Shown here one piece after another: positions 19,001 through 28,480 of a DNA stretch of 64,000 bases. Under the pieces are notes generated by a model. The model was not told where the DNA came from, did not search any database, and worked only from the letters and a program-made list of their open reading frames with translations. The stretch is from Candidatus Ribeiella danica. GTDB taxonomy: Bacteria > Chloroflexota > Chloroflexia > Chloroflexales > Roseiflexaceae. The DNA lies in contig JADKFS010000002.1 in NCBI GenBank assembly GCA_016717335.1, positions 496,001 to 560,000 of the forward strand, in the 5' to 3' direction. How positions within the stretch are numbered: the first letter of the stretch is position 1; every line of letters begins with the position of its first letter. A program made the translations under genes and the position numbers.

Positions 19001-22000
19001 CGAGACGCGCTCGTGGGTCGGCATCCCGCTGCGCAGCCAGAACCAGGTCATCGGCGTGCTGTCGGTCCAGAGTCTGCAGCCGAACGCGTTCAGCGAGCGC
19101 GATGTGCAGTTTCTCTCGACCCTGGCGAACCAGCTTGCCATTGCGCTCGAGAAGGCGTGGCTGTTCCGCGAGCGCGAGCAGCGGCTGGCCGAGCTCGACG
19201 TGATCAACAAGATCGGCAACGTGGTCAACTCGACTCTGGATCTCGAGCAGATGCTCGGCGGCATCTACGACTGCCTGGCCGCGTTCCTGCCGGTCGACGC
19301 GTTTTTCGGCTTCGTGTACCACAGCGATGAGAATATCATCACCACGGCACTGCTCGTCGACGAGGGCGAGCGGAGCTTCGAGCTGCGCAACGAGCCGCCG
19401 ACGCCCCTGGGTCTGGTGGACTGGATCATCCGGCAGCGCCAGCCGCTGCGCTTCGGTAACCTGGGCGTGGAGCAGCCGCCCGATATCACGGTGGCATACT
19501 TCGGCAACGAGGAGCGCACTTCAGCGTCCTGGCTGGGCGTGCCGCTGCTGGTCGGCGACGGCGATATCGTCGGTGTGCTGTCGGTTCAAAGCTACAAGGC
19601 CAACCAGTATGGCGAGCGCGAGCAGGCGTTTCTGAACACCGTCGCCAGCCAGGTTGCGCTCGGCATGCAGAACGTGCGCCTGTTCGCGGATCGCGAGCGC
19701 AAGATCGCCGAGCTCGACGCGATCGGGCGGATCGGGCGCGTCACCAATTCCACGCTCGACCTGCGCCCGATGGTCGAGGGGCTGAACCAGGTGCTGCGCG
19801 AGGCGCTCGCCGCCGACGGTATCAGCATGACTTTGATCGATCGCGAGCGCGGCGCGGTGCGCCTGCTGGTGATCGATCGCGACCAGGCGATGCTCGACAC
19901 CGAGGAGGATCTCAACCAGGTCAGCAGCGGGACGCTGGCCGGCTGGATCGTCCGCCACAGCCGGCCGCTGCGCCTCGGCGATATCGAGCGCGCGACGGCC
20001 GAGCACGACGACCTGCGCCCGCTGTTCGTCGGGCCGATCGACGACCACGTGCGCTCGTACCTGGGCATTCCAATCCTGACCTACGACGGCACGCCGATCG
20101 GCACGCTGGGCGTCAGCAGCCGCCGCACCCAGGCCTTCAGCGCGCGCGACGAGGCGTTCCTGATCAGCGTGGGCGCGCAGGTCTCGCTCGGCGTCCAGAA
20201 CGCGCGGCTGTTCGCGCGCGCGCAGGACCAGGTCGAGCAGCTCGGGCTGCTCAACCGTGTCTCCTCGGTCGCGGTCACGACGCTGGAGACCGACGAGATC
20301 TATCGGGCGGTGGCCGAGGCGATGGCGCGCGCGACTAAGGCCGACCAGGCGCGAGTCGTGCTCTACAACCGCGTGGAGGACAGCATCGCCATCGCGGCGG
20401 AGTATGTTCCAAGCGAGATCGTCTCGCGGATCACGATCCCGCTGACCAACAACCCGTCGATCGACTGGCTCGACGCGAACCGCCGGCCATTGATTGCCTT
20501 CGATGCCCAGAACGACCCGATCTTCGTGCACACGCACGCGCTGTTCCGCGAAATGGACGTCCGCTCGATCGCGCTGATCCCGCTGCTGGTGAACGACCAG
20601 GTCATCGGCGCGGTGGGGCTCGACATCATTGGCCGGCAGCAGAACTTCAGCGACCAGGATATCGAGCTGTGCCAGACGATCGCCAACCAGACGGTGACGG
20701 CGATCGAGAGCGCGCGCCTGTTCAACGCAGCCCAGGAGAGCGCGGCGGCGCTGCAGCGCAAGGTCGGCGAGCTGGAGACGCTGCTGGAGGCGGCGCGCGT
20801 GCTCAGCTCCTCGCTCAAGCCGCGCGAGGTGCTCGACATGCTGATGGAGGTGGTCGGCCGCCACCTGCTGGTCAACACGGTGGCGCTCTGGACGATCACG
20901 GGCGACAACGTGCTGGTGCCGGCGGCCATGCTGGGCATTCCAACCGAGATCGCCAGCCGGCTGCGCCCACCAGTCGGCGAGGGGATGACCGGCCGCGTGG
21001 CATCGACTGGCAAGCCGCTGATCGTCACCGACGTCGAGCTCGAGGGCGACTCGCTGTACCCCGACTTCAACCGGGCCAACCAGTACACCTCGTTCATGGG
21101 CGTGCCGGTGAACTACCGCGGCCGCACGATCGGCGTCTTGAGCGTCATGACAATCCAGCGGCGCGAGTTCAGCCGCGACGAAGAGCTGCTGCTGGCCGGT
21201 ATGGCCGACCAGGCCGCGATCGCGATCCAGAACGCCCAGCTGTTCGAGGAGCGCGAGCGGCGCATTGCCGAGCTGACCACGCTCAACCGGATCAGCGAGG
21301 CGATCAACGCGACCCTAGAGCAAGACAAGCTGATCGAGGCGCTGCACGGCGGGATCAGCGAGGTGCTCGACACCGCCGACTCGTTCGTCGCGCTGTACGA
21401 CTCGGCGACGCGGCGTCTGACCTTCCCGATCCTCTGGGAGAAGGGCGCGCGCCTTACGAATGAGATCGCGATGTACGTCGAGGACCCGTCGTGCATGTCC
21501 GAGCGCGTGGTCATCGATCGCCGGCCGTTGCTGCTGCGCAGCCAGGCCGAGGTCGACGCGCTCTCCAGCGGCCCGCCCGAGCCGGGCGACCGCCAGATCT
21601 CGTCGTGGCTGGGCGTGCCGATCCTGCAGGGCGACGAGGTGCTCGGCATCCTGAACGTGCAGAGCTACGAGCCGAACGCCTTCGACGAAGACGACCAGCG
21701 CTTCCTGACCACCGTGGCCAGCCAGGCCGCGACCGCGATCTCGAAGACGCGCCTGTTCGCCGAGCGCGAGCGGCGGCTGCGCGAAGCCAACGCGATGAAG
21801 GATATCGGCCGCGCGGTTAGCTCGACGCTCGATCTGCAGGACGTGCTTGAGCGACTCCACACCGAGCTCGGCCAGGTCATCGACGTCAGCACGTCCTATA
21901 TCGCGCTCTACGATCGCGAGCAGAGCACGCTGACATACCCGATCGTCTACGACAGCGGCCTGCGCATGCAGTTCGAGCCGAATGTGGTGCCGGGCGATGG

Positions 22001-25000
22001 GTACGGCATCAATACCTGGGTGATCGTGCATCGCCAGCCGCTGCTGCTCGACACCGACGCCGACGCACAAACGTACGTGCAGGGCATCCCGCCCGAGCGG
22101 GTCGGGCCGGCGAACAAACGCGAGGAGTCGTACCTGGTCGTGCCGATCCTATTGGGCGACGAGGTGCTTGGCGTGATCAACATCCAGAGCTACGAGCCAC
22201 ACGCCTTTACGCAAGATGACCTGCGCTTCGTGGCGACGGTGGCGAACCAGGCCGCGATCGCGATCAACAACGCGCGGCTCTTCCAGGAGCGCGGCCGGCG
22301 TATCGAAGAGCTGGCCACCTTCAACGAGATCGGCCAGGCGCTGAACGCCGTGACCCGGCACGACGAGCTGATCGAGCTGATCTATCGCCAGACCAGCCGC
22401 CTGCTCGACACGACCAACTTCTACATGGCGCTGTACGACGAGCGGCGCGACGTGGTGACATTCCCGCTGTTCTACCTGAACGGCGAGCGGATCAGCCCCA
22501 GCCCGATCAGCGTCCAGAACAGCCTGACAGCCTACGTCATTCGTGCGCGCGAGCCGCTGCTGGTGCAGGGGCGCGACTTCGACGCGCAGGTTCGCGCGCG
22601 CGGCATCGAGCCGATCGGGCGGCACTCGAAATCGTGGCTAGGCGTGCCCATGATCGCCGCCGACCGGGTCATCGGTGTGATCGGCATCGAGGATTATGAG
22701 CGCGACAACGCCTACAGCCAGGACGACGTGCGGCTGCTCTCGACGATCGCATCGTGGGGCGCGACGGCGCTCGAGAACGCGCGCCTGCTCGGCGAGACCC
22801 GCCAGAGCGTCCAGGAGCTGACGGCGCTGCACGAGGTCAGCGTGGCGCTAACCGGCACGCTCGACACGATCGATATCGAGCACATTGTGGCGTCGGGCGC
22901 GCTCGAGCTGTTCAAGGCCGAGGTCAGCGCGGTCTACATGGTCGATCGGCAGCGGCAAATCACGCAGCAGATCATCCTCGACGGGCGCGACCCCACGAAT
23001 GTCGAGCGCGTGATCGCGCCCGCCCCGAACGGAATGACGCAGCGGCTGCTCGAGAGCGACCGCCCGCTGGTGTTCGGCAACATCGCCACAATGGTGGGGG
23101 AGTCGGCGCTGGCGAATGAGCTGGGGCTGTATAGCGCGATGGGCTCGCTACTGGGCTCGCACGATCAGCCGACCGGCGTGATCTGGCTGGGCTCGCGGCA
23201 GCCGCGCGACTGGCAGGAGCGCGAGATCTCGCTGCTCTCGATCCTGGCCAACCAGTGCGGGCAGGCGCTCGAGAGCGCGCGCCTGTTCCAGAGCGAGCAG
23301 GTGCGCCGGCGCGCGGCCGATACGCTGCGCGAGGTCGCGCAGACGCTGACCAGCGTGCTCGCGCTCGATCAGATCACCGCGCTGATCCTCGAGCAGCTGC
23401 AGCGCGTGGTGCCCTACGACACCGCCTCGCTGATGCTGCGCGATGGCGAGGTGCTGCGAATCACGGCCACGCGCGGCTTCGGCGAGGCCGTGCGGGCGAA
23501 GATCGAGTCGGTCAGGTTCAGGCTCGACGAAGACGAAAACATGCGGCAGATCGTCGACACGCGCCAGCCGCTGGTGGACCAAGACGCGCAGGCCTCGCCC
23601 TACTTCGTACCGATGGAGGGCAGCGATCACATCCGCGGCTGGATCGGCGCGCCGCTGCTGCTCGACGACGAGGTGATCGGCCTGCTGACGGTGGATAGCC
23701 GCCGCGTGGGCGCGTACGACGAGGAGGACGCCCAGCTCACGTTCGCACTGGCCAGCCTGGCCGCGCAGGCCATCCGCAACGGCCGGCTGTTCGAAGAGGT
23801 CCGCCAGTTCGCGGCCCAGCTGGAGCAGCGCGTGGTCGAGCGCACCGCCGCGCTGGCCGAGGCCAACAAGCAGCTCTCCGACGAGAAAGAGCACCTGCAG
23901 GCGGTCCACGCGATCACGCTCGAGCTGTCGCAGACACTTGATCTCGAAGAGACGCTGATCCAATCGCTGGGCCTGGCATCCAAGGCGGTCGGCGTGCGGC
24001 GCGGATCGATCATGCTGCGCGACCCGCAGACCAGGGCGCTGATCTGCCGCGCCGTGCTGACGAGCGACGGCACGGTGCAGCCGACGCAGATCCCGATCAG
24101 CTTCGAGCAGGGCTCCGGGCTGGCCGGCTGGGTGATGGAGCACGAGGAGATCGTCAGCATCCCCGATGTGCATCGCGACCAGCGCTGGATTCGCGTGAAG
24201 GGCCGCGCCGACGAGGTTCGCTCGGCCGTCACCATCCCGCTGCACACCAAAGACGAGACGCTCGGCGTGATTATGCTGACCAGCCCGAAGGTCGACTACT
24301 TCAGCCAGGCGCAGGTCCAGCTGCTGACCACGATCGCGAACGAGATCGCGATCGTGATCCACAACGCCGAGCTGTACTCGTTCATCACCGACCAGAGCCT
24401 GCGCGTCTCGGAGCTGCTGGAGCACCAGCGCGAGGAGACCAGCAAGAGCCAGGCGATTTTGCAGAGCGTGACCGAGGGCGTGATCGTGCTGGACGAGCAG
24501 GATCGGGTGGTGCTGTTCAACCCGGCTGCCGAGCAGGTGCTGAACATCCCAGCGTCGTTCGCGCTGCACCAGCCGCTCGCGCACCTGCGCGAGTACAGCG
24601 GGCACGCCGCGCAGACGCAGCACGCCAAGCAGATCTACGATGCCCTGCGCGAGGGGCTGCGGGCGCTCGACAGCGCCGACAAGAGCCGGAGCCGCATGCT
24701 GGACCTGCCCGCGCCGCCCCAGAGCATCGCGATGAACTTCGCCTCGGTGATCCGCCCGGACGGCATCCACTACGGCAGCGTGGCCGTGCTGCGCGACGTG
24801 ACGCGCGAGATCGAGGCGGACCGCGCCAAGCGCGACTTTATCTCCAGCGTCTCGCACGAGCTGCGCACGCCGCTCACATCGATCAAGGGCTATGTCGACC
24901 TGTTGCTGCTCGGCGCGGCCGGGCCGCTCGGGGAAGGGCAGCAGGCCTTCCTGGGCGTGGTGAAGAACAATGCCAACCGCCTGATGGAGCTGATCAACGA

Positions 25001-25526
25001 CATCCTGGAGATTGGCCGCATCGACGCCGAAAAGATCCAGCTCAACTTCGAGCAGGTCGACGTCGCGCATGTCTTCCAGGACGCGCTGCAGACGATGCGC
25101 GCCGAGATCGAGCGCAAGTCGACGATCGTCAAGCTGGATGTCCAGGACGACCTGCCGATGATCACGGCCGACCTGCGGCGCGTGACGCAGGTCGTGCTTA
25201 ATCTGGTCTCGAACGCGGTCAAGTACACCTATCCGGGCGCCCAGGTGATCTTACGCGCCTTCGTGAACCCGGCCGGGCTGATGCAGGTCGACGTCGAAGA
25301 CAACGGCGTCGGCATCTCGCCCGAGCAGCAGCAGCATCTCTTCCGCCGCTTCTACCGGGCCGACAACCCTTTGCGCGACGAGGCCGGCGGCACGGGCCTG
25401 GGCCTCTCGATCGCCAAGTCCTTCATCGAGCTGCACCGCGGCGAGATCTGGGTACAGAGCGAATTGGGCAAGGGCAGCACGTTTAGTTTTATGCTGCCCG
25501 TGACACAACTGGATCAAGCTAGCTGA
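16038..25526 (+). CDS. Giant cytoplasmic histidine kinase with about 16 GAF units
   Basis: About 3,162 residues, with no hydrophobic segment, so a soluble sensor kinase. An N-terminal degenerate GAF-like unit (about 15-141) is followed by 15 GAF units of about 160 residues, each ending in an A-I-x-N-A-x-L-F-like helix that leads into the next unit. A coiled coil lies between the last two, and the final GAF spans about 2623-2780. Then come PAS (about 2802-2922), HisKA with the H-box SVSHELRTPL (His2940) and HATPase_c with N-box NLVSNAVKY and glycine boxes GVGI and GTGLGLS (about 3035-3156). No receiver domain is fused. I chose MDTTTVAS because GGAAGGAG lies upstream; an open frame continues 41 residues further. 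Ligands of the individual GAF units are unknown. The response regulator upstream is the probable phosphate acceptor. Confidence 0.95.
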   Translation: MDTTTVASPLARTWELLADLASCGQANMTIYDAETLARRIIDLIHDRLACPWGLLLLQNGVTSAHTSAAWGLDAELEQRLIARNGHGLPSEAVELTLHYDGSPAGVLLLGKPAEAAMFLAPGFLQALRTQLELLISLHRREADQQQRARELFVLYENGQALSSTLHIEPMLTRVAENITLAMGADHCELHLIDQEDPGMLYEAASYSADGQGKPIGLRYTIGAYPPIVGLLQSGDALVVAVQPHEPVDVGVEKVLALLGCNTALLLALKVKDRTVGLLGITYTKHSHSFSRAEINLGQTLAGQVATAIVNAQLAVAEQQRAAALEQLQAISHRLEADLSLDEMLNIILEGVRSLVPHDGAEISLYDSGAQALYVTLTRGVRPNDDPHDQAAGGLASWLARHRRALRLADYQRPPVRPLVGALADGTTIRSYLGLPLQVGDQLIGSLELYSARANSYSGEDERLLTIVAGQAAQAISNARRYEQADQHLRSRVQQLTALQRISRQLTSNLSLSHILGFTIEEALRATHATNGYIALRKGFAFEEAMRVFALEEGPRGAGDSDEDGYIRVIAADGYSESDLKRLLTQVVSGSTTVAELAMSSGEPLLQDELANDDRLGEIGPLVAATLAVPIYYEAQVVGVVNLHSETAHSFDHDALEFVRALADQAALAIGNTQRYNEQVRQRELLQQRAGLLKEVLDIGQALRTDRTIEEVLEQIAYSIADTLGYRVVIIDMVDQDDPAILRVITVAGVPLEELKRLRQGKLPVAILQRMLDPRFRVGRGFFIPEETMQELMSDTDLREVTHFSITDKRKPDEWQAGDALLIPLYSMRGQLLGIISVDNPYDRLRPTRRSVDPLEIYAQQAAIAIENLSLLKEARDQAAQMTALARASAATVSTLDLDDLLERVYSEISAYLGTPPFFFVLSYDDQTNFTRYELFKEQGLIMQAYHKTTHPKGGLSGWIIDHDAVLNIHDLIQERDQLPVVPRPLGGAETRSWVGIPLRSQNQVIGVLSVQSLQPNAFSERDVQFLSTLANQLAIALEKAWLFREREQRLAELDVINKIGNVVNSTLDLEQMLGGIYDCLAAFLPVDAFFGFVYHSDENIITTALLVDEGERSFELRNEPPTPLGLVDWIIRQRQPLRFGNLGVEQPPDITVAYFGNEERTSASWLGVPLLVGDGDIVGVLSVQSYKANQYGEREQAFLNTVASQVALGMQNVRLFADRERKIAELDAIGRIGRVTNSTLDLRPMVEGLNQVLREALAADGISMTLIDRERGAVRLLVIDRDQAMLDTEEDLNQVSSGTLAGWIVRHSRPLRLGDIERATAEHDDLRPLFVGPIDDHVRSYLGIPILTYDGTPIGTLGVSSRRTQAFSARDEAFLISVGAQVSLGVQNARLFARAQDQVEQLGLLNRVSSVAVTTLETDEIYRAVAEAMARATKADQARVVLYNRVEDSIAIAAEYVPSEIVSRITIPLTNNPSIDWLDANRRPLIAFDAQNDPIFVHTHALFREMDVRSIALIPLLVNDQVIGAVGLDIIGRQQNFSDQDIELCQTIANQTVTAIESARLFNAAQESAAALQRKVGELETLLEAARVLSSSLKPREVLDMLMEVVGRHLLVNTVALWTITGDNVLVPAAMLGIPTEIASRLRPPVGEGMTGRVASTGKPLIVTDVELEGDSLYPDFNRANQYTSFMGVPVNYRGRTIGVLSVMTIQRREFSRDEELLLAGMADQAAIAIQNAQLFEERERRIAELTTLNRISEAINATLEQDKLIEALHGGISEVLDTADSFVALYDSATRRLTFPILWEKGARLTNEIAMYVEDPSCMSERVVIDRRPLLLRSQAEVDALSSGPPEPGDRQISSWLGVPILQGDEVLGILNVQSYEPNAFDEDDQRFLTTVASQAATAISKTRLFAERERRLREANAMKDIGRAVSSTLDLQDVLERLHTELGQVIDVSTSYIALYDREQSTLTYPIVYDSGLRMQFEPNVVPGDGYGINTWVIVHRQPLLLDTDADAQTYVQGIPPERVGPANKREESYLVVPILLGDEVLGVINIQSYEPHAFTQDDLRFVATVANQAAIAINNARLFQERGRRIEELATFNEIGQALNAVTRHDELIELIYRQTSRLLDTTNFYMALYDERRDVVTFPLFYLNGERISPSPISVQNSLTAYVIRAREPLLVQGRDFDAQVRARGIEPIGRHSKSWLGVPMIAADRVIGVIGIEDYERDNAYSQDDVRLLSTIASWGATALENARLLGETRQSVQELTALHEVSVALTGTLDTIDIEHIVASGALELFKAEVSAVYMVDRQRQITQQIILDGRDPTNVERVIAPAPNGMTQRLLESDRPLVFGNIATMVGESALANELGLYSAMGSLLGSHDQPTGVIWLGSRQPRDWQEREISLLSILANQCGQALESARLFQSEQVRRRAADTLREVAQTLTSVLALDQITALILEQLQRVVPYDTASLMLRDGEVLRITATRGFGEAVRAKIESVRFRLDEDENMRQIVDTRQPLVDQDAQASPYFVPMEGSDHIRGWIGAPLLLDDEVIGLLTVDSRRVGAYDEEDAQLTFALASLAAQAIRNGRLFEEVRQFAAQLEQRVVERTAALAEANKQLSDEKEHLQAVHAITLELSQTLDLEETLIQSLGLASKAVGVRRGSIMLRDPQTRALICRAVLTSDGTVQPTQIPISFEQGSGLAGWVMEHEEIVSIPDVHRDQRWIRVKGRADEVRSAVTIPLHTKDETLGVIMLTSPKVDYFSQAQVQLLTTIANEIAIVIHNAELYSFITDQSLRVSELLEHQREETSKSQAILQSVTEGVIVLDEQDRVVLFNPAAEQVLNIPASFALHQPLAHLREYSGHAAQTQHAKQIYDALREGLRALDSADKSRSRMLDLPAPPQSIAMNFASVIRPDGIHYGSVAVLRDVTREIEADRAKRDFISSVSHELRTPLTSIKGYVDLLLLGAAGPLGEGQQAFLGVVKNNANRLMELINDILEIGRIDAEKIQLNFEQVDVAHVFQDALQTMRAEIERKSTIVKLDVQDDLPMITADLRRVTQVVLNLVSNAVKYTYPGAQVILRAFVNPAGLMQVDVEDNGVGISPEQQQHLFRRFYRADNPLRDEAGGTGLGLSIAKSFIELHRGEIWVQSELGKGSTFSFMLPVTQLDQAS

Positions 25527-25542
25527 GCGCCGTCGTCAGCGT

Positions 25543-26391
25543 GTGAGTAAGCCCGTGAGCGCGATACATCTCAACAATCGACTTGTCCACTATGAACTTG
25601 TGGGGCGGCGCGGCCAGCCGATCATCTTCCTGCACAGCTGGCTGGGCTCCTGGCGCTACTGGCTGCCCACGATGGACCATATCTCGGAGCGCAACCGCGC
25701 GTACGCGCTCGATTTCTGGGGCTTCGGCGAATCGGACCGGCGCGACAGCGAGTTCTCGGTCAGCGAGTACGTCAGCATGCTGATCGGGTTCATGGACAAC
25801 ATGGGCCTGACGCGCGTGAACCTGGCCGGCCACGGGCTAGGTGGCATGGTGGCGATCCGCGCCGCCAGCGAGCATCCGCAGCGCTTCGGCAAGCTCATGA
25901 CGGTGAGCACGCCCATCCAAGGCGCGCAGGCGATTGGGGGGCGATCGGGGGCGCTGCTCTCGCGGCTGTTCGGCCGCACGAACTCGACCAATGTCTGGGC
26001 GAAAATGGTGCGCCAGATCGATCTGAACGACCACCAGATCAAGGACGAGATCATCGAGGATACCGATAGTCTCTCGGCGACGCTGGTCGAGCGGGTGGTC
26101 GCGTCGATCCTCAGCACCGATCTGCGGCCGGACCTGGCGCGGCTGGAGCTGCCGACTCTCGCGATCTACGCTCGAAACGACAGCATTGTCAGCCACGAGC
26201 AGGCCAGCCTGCTGCGCGAAGAGTATCACTCGCTGCAGGTGCTCAAGCTACCGCGATCGAACCACTTCCCATTCCTCGAGCAGCCGAACATCTTCAACCG
26301 GCTGCTGCTGGACTTTCTCTCCAGCGAAGGCTCGCCAGTCGAGATCAAGGCCGAGTGGCGCCGGCGCGTCAGCCAGCTCGAGTACATGTAG
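25543..26391 (+). CDS. Alpha/beta-hydrolase-fold protein lacking the nucleophile serine
   Basis: A 282-residue single-domain alpha/beta hydrolase with a cap region at about 130-190. The oxyanion segment FLHSWLGS, DFWGFGES, the acid YARNDS (about residue 213) and the histidine SNHFPF (about 240) are all present. The nucleophile elbow reads GHGLGG (residues 96-101), so glycine occupies the usual serine position. That predicts loss of hydrolase activity or an altered mechanism. The start is GTG at 25543, 16 bases after the kinase stop, with no good Shine-Dalgarno, suggesting translational coupling to the kinase. It could be a ligand-binding or signalling accessory to the kinase, which is inference. 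Confidence 0.85.
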   Translation: MSKPVSAIHLNNRLVHYELVGRRGQPIIFLHSWLGSWRYWLPTMDHISERNRAYALDFWGFGESDRRDSEFSVSEYVSMLIGFMDNMGLTRVNLAGHGLGGMVAIRAASEHPQRFGKLMTVSTPIQGAQAIGGRSGALLSRLFGRTNSTNVWAKMVRQIDLNDHQIKDEIIEDTDSLSATLVERVVASILSTDLRPDLARLELPTLAIYARNDSIVSHEQASLLREEYHSLQVLKLPRSNHFPFLEQPNIFNRLLLDFLSSEGSPVEIKAEWRRRVSQLEYM

Positions 26392-26393
26392 CA

Positions 26394-26421
26394 CCGTTGA
26401 AGCGTTCGAACGTTTCAACGG
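26394..26421. terminator. Near-perfect palindrome between convergent genes
   Basis: CCGTTGAA-GCGTTCGAACGT-TTCAACGG forms a stem with one mismatched pair, between the hydrolase stop and the stop of the convergent permease gene. It can act as a bidirectional terminator but lacks a long T-run. Its sequence belongs to the same GAACGTT repeat family as the copies in lon and in the glycosyltransferase. Confidence 0.55.
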
Positions 26422-26424
26422 ATG

Positions 26425-27324
26425 TTAGCGGCGCAGGCGCGGGTCGAGCGCATCGCGCAGACCATCCCCAAGCAGGTTGAAGCCAAGCACGGTCAGCATA
26501 ATCGCCAGGCCGGGGAAGGTCGAGTACCACCACTTCCCCTGGCCGACGTAGTCGCGCGCGGTGGAGAGCATCGTGCCCCACTCAGGCGCGGGCGGCCGCA
26601 CGCCGAGGCCGAGGAAGCCGAGGGCGGCCGCGCTGATGATCGCAGTCGCGATCGACAGGGTGGCCTGCACCATCATCGGCGTGATGCTGTTCGGCAGGAT
26701 GTGCCGGAACAGGATGCGCCACTGGCTGGCGCCGACCGTCTGCGCGGCGGTGACATACTCATTGTTGCGGGTGGCGATCACCGCCGAGCGCGCAATCCGA
26801 CCGAAGATCGGTATCTCGACGATGCTGACGGCGATCATGGTATTGCGCAGATCGGCCCCCAGCACCGCGACAATTGCGATCGCAAGCAGCGTCGACGGAA
26901 ACGCCAGCATCAGGTCCATCAGCCAGACGGCGATCATATCGAACCAGCCGCCGATGAAGCCAGCGATCAGCCCCAGGACCGAGCCGAGGAGCACCGCCAG
27001 CGAGACGGCCACAAAGCCGACCGTGATCGAGATGCGCGCGCCGTGCAGCACGCGCCGGAAGATATCACGGCCCAGCTCGTCGGTGCCGAAAACATACGTG
27101 GCGCTGGGCGGCTTGAGGCGATCGGCCAGCTTGCGGTCGCGGCTCGCGTCGTAGGGCGAGAGGATCGGCACAAAGATCGCCAGCAAGATCAGAAAGATGC
27201 TGATCGCCAGTCCGATCCGACCGGTGGCGCTGCTGATCAGGCGCTGCCAGGCATCACCCCACAGGCTGCGCTGCCGCCGCTCGGGCTGGAAGGCTGTCGC
27301 TGATGGGCTGGATACTGTTGCCAC
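26425..27324 (-). CDS. Dipeptide/oligopeptide ABC permease, DppC/OppC type (module 1)
   Basis: Inner-membrane component of a peptide (or nickel/oligosaccharide) importer. The 299-residue protein has an N-terminal helix (GLAISIFLILLAIFVPILSPY), the GTDELGRDIFRR segment typical of DppC/OppC, five further helices and the coupling EAA-like loop around EYVTAAQTVGASQWRILFRHILPN. It ends ALDPRLRR, as does its paralogue at 30529-31479. It is 48 bases downstream of the DppB-type gene. No ATPase gene follows; the convergent hydrolase lies next, so the ATP-binding subunits must be encoded elsewhere. Confidence 0.93.
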   Translation of the reverse strand: MATVSSPSATAFQPERRQRSLWGDAWQRLISSATGRIGLAISIFLILLAIFVPILSPYDASRDRKLADRLKPPSATYVFGTDELGRDIFRRVLHGARISITVGFVAVSLAVLLGSVLGLIAGFIGGWFDMIAVWLMDLMLAFPSTLLAIAIVAVLGADLRNTMIAVSIVEIPIFGRIARSAVIATRNNEYVTAAQTVGASQWRILFRHILPNSITPMMVQATLSIATAIISAAALGFLGLGVRPPAPEWGTMLSTARDYVGQGKWWYSTFPGLAIMLTVLGFNLLGDGLRDALDPRLRR

Positions 27325-27372
27325 CGTCGTTTCCTTTACACTGGCGAGCCCACGCCTCGGCAGAGACCAGCA

Positions 27373-28416
27373 TCAATGATAGTGGACACGCGGGTCGAGG
27401 AACGCGTAGGAGAGATCGACGATCAAGTTCACGACGACGAAGATCGTCGCCACGAACATCACGCCGCCCTGCACGATCGGGTAATCGCGGCCAAGCACGC
27501 CCTCCAGCAGCCAGGTGCCGATACCAGGCCACGAGAAGACTGTCTCGGTCAGAATCGCGCCGCTGAGCAGCAGGCCGAGCTGCAGGCCGATCACCGTGAT
27601 CACCGGCAGCAGCGCGTTGCGCAGCGCATGGCGCAGGACGACCACGCGCTCGCTCAGCCCTTTGGCCCAGGCGGTGCGGACGTAGTCCTGGTTGAGCACC
27701 TCCAGCATCGAGGCGCGGGTCATGCGCACGATAATCGCCATAGGCACGGTCGCGAGCGCGAGCGCCGGCATGAGCAGGTGGGACACGGCATTCAGGCTGA
27801 CATCCGGCCGGCCGCGCAGCATTCCGTCGAGCACATACAGGCCGGTGATCGAGTCGAAGCCGCGGCTGAAGCCGGCGTCGAGGCGCTGGCTGATCGGCAG
27901 CAGCCTGAGCCAGACGGCGAAGACATACTGCATCATCAGGCCAAGCCAGAAGATCGGAATCGAGACGCCGACGAGCGCGAGCAGCACGCTGCCCGCGTCG
28001 AGCAGCGAGGCGCGCCGAACCGCGGCGAGCACGCCGAGGCCGACGCCGACGCCAATCGCGATGATCAGCGCCCAGAGCGTCAGCTCGAGCGTCGCCGGGA
28101 AGCGTCGACGCAGCTCGGCGCTGACATCGGTCTTGCGGATGATCGACGTACCGAGATCGCCGCGCATCAGCCGGCCCATGAAGGTGAAATACTGCGTATC
28201 GAAGACATTGCGCTGCCCGGAGAAGTCGAAGAACAGCTCTTTGTCCAGCCCAAGCTGGGCGCGCAGAACGCGCACCTGCTGCGGCGTGGCTCGCTCGCCC
28301 AGAATGATAATCGCCGGGTCGCCAGGGATGAGCCGCAGCATCAAAAACACCAGGAACGAAATGCCTAGGAGCACAGGTACGAGTCCGAGAATGCGCCGGA
28401 TGCTGTAGGCAAACAT
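27373..28416 (-). CDS. Dipeptide/oligopeptide ABC permease, DppB/OppB type (module 1)
   Basis: About 347 residues. The N-terminus MFAYSIRRILGLVPVLLG is the conserved first helix of DppB, followed by LRLIPGDPA, a periplasmic loop and five helices; the coupling loop is YVRTAWAKGLSERVVVLRHALRNALLP. It ends LSYAFLDPRVHYH. The start at 28416 has AGGTGAG upstream; the 10-residue longer form is unlikely. It pairs with the DppC-type protein downstream to form the channel. Confidence 0.93.
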   Translation of the reverse strand: MFAYSIRRILGLVPVLLGISFLVFLMLRLIPGDPAIIILGERATPQQVRVLRAQLGLDKELFFDFSGQRNVFDTQYFTFMGRLMRGDLGTSIIRKTDVSAELRRRFPATLELTLWALIIAIGVGVGLGVLAAVRRASLLDAGSVLLALVGVSIPIFWLGLMMQYVFAVWLRLLPISQRLDAGFSRGFDSITGLYVLDGMLRGRPDVSLNAVSHLLMPALALATVPMAIIVRMTRASMLEVLNQDYVRTAWAKGLSERVVVLRHALRNALLPVITVIGLQLGLLLSGAILTETVFSWPGIGTWLLEGVLGRDYPIVQGGVMFVATIFVVVNLIVDLSYAFLDPRVHYH

Positions 28417-28480
28417 AATCTCACCTGCTGGCCAGAGCCCTGACACGCACCGCGCGATTCACGGGCGTTGTGGTGGGGAG

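Noticed and set aside
17562..25070. Several 400-640-residue minus-strand frames opposite the giant kinase
   Set aside because: Shadows of the repeated GAF coding sequence; they contain Arg/Asp/His-rich low-complexity sequence and no ribosome sites.
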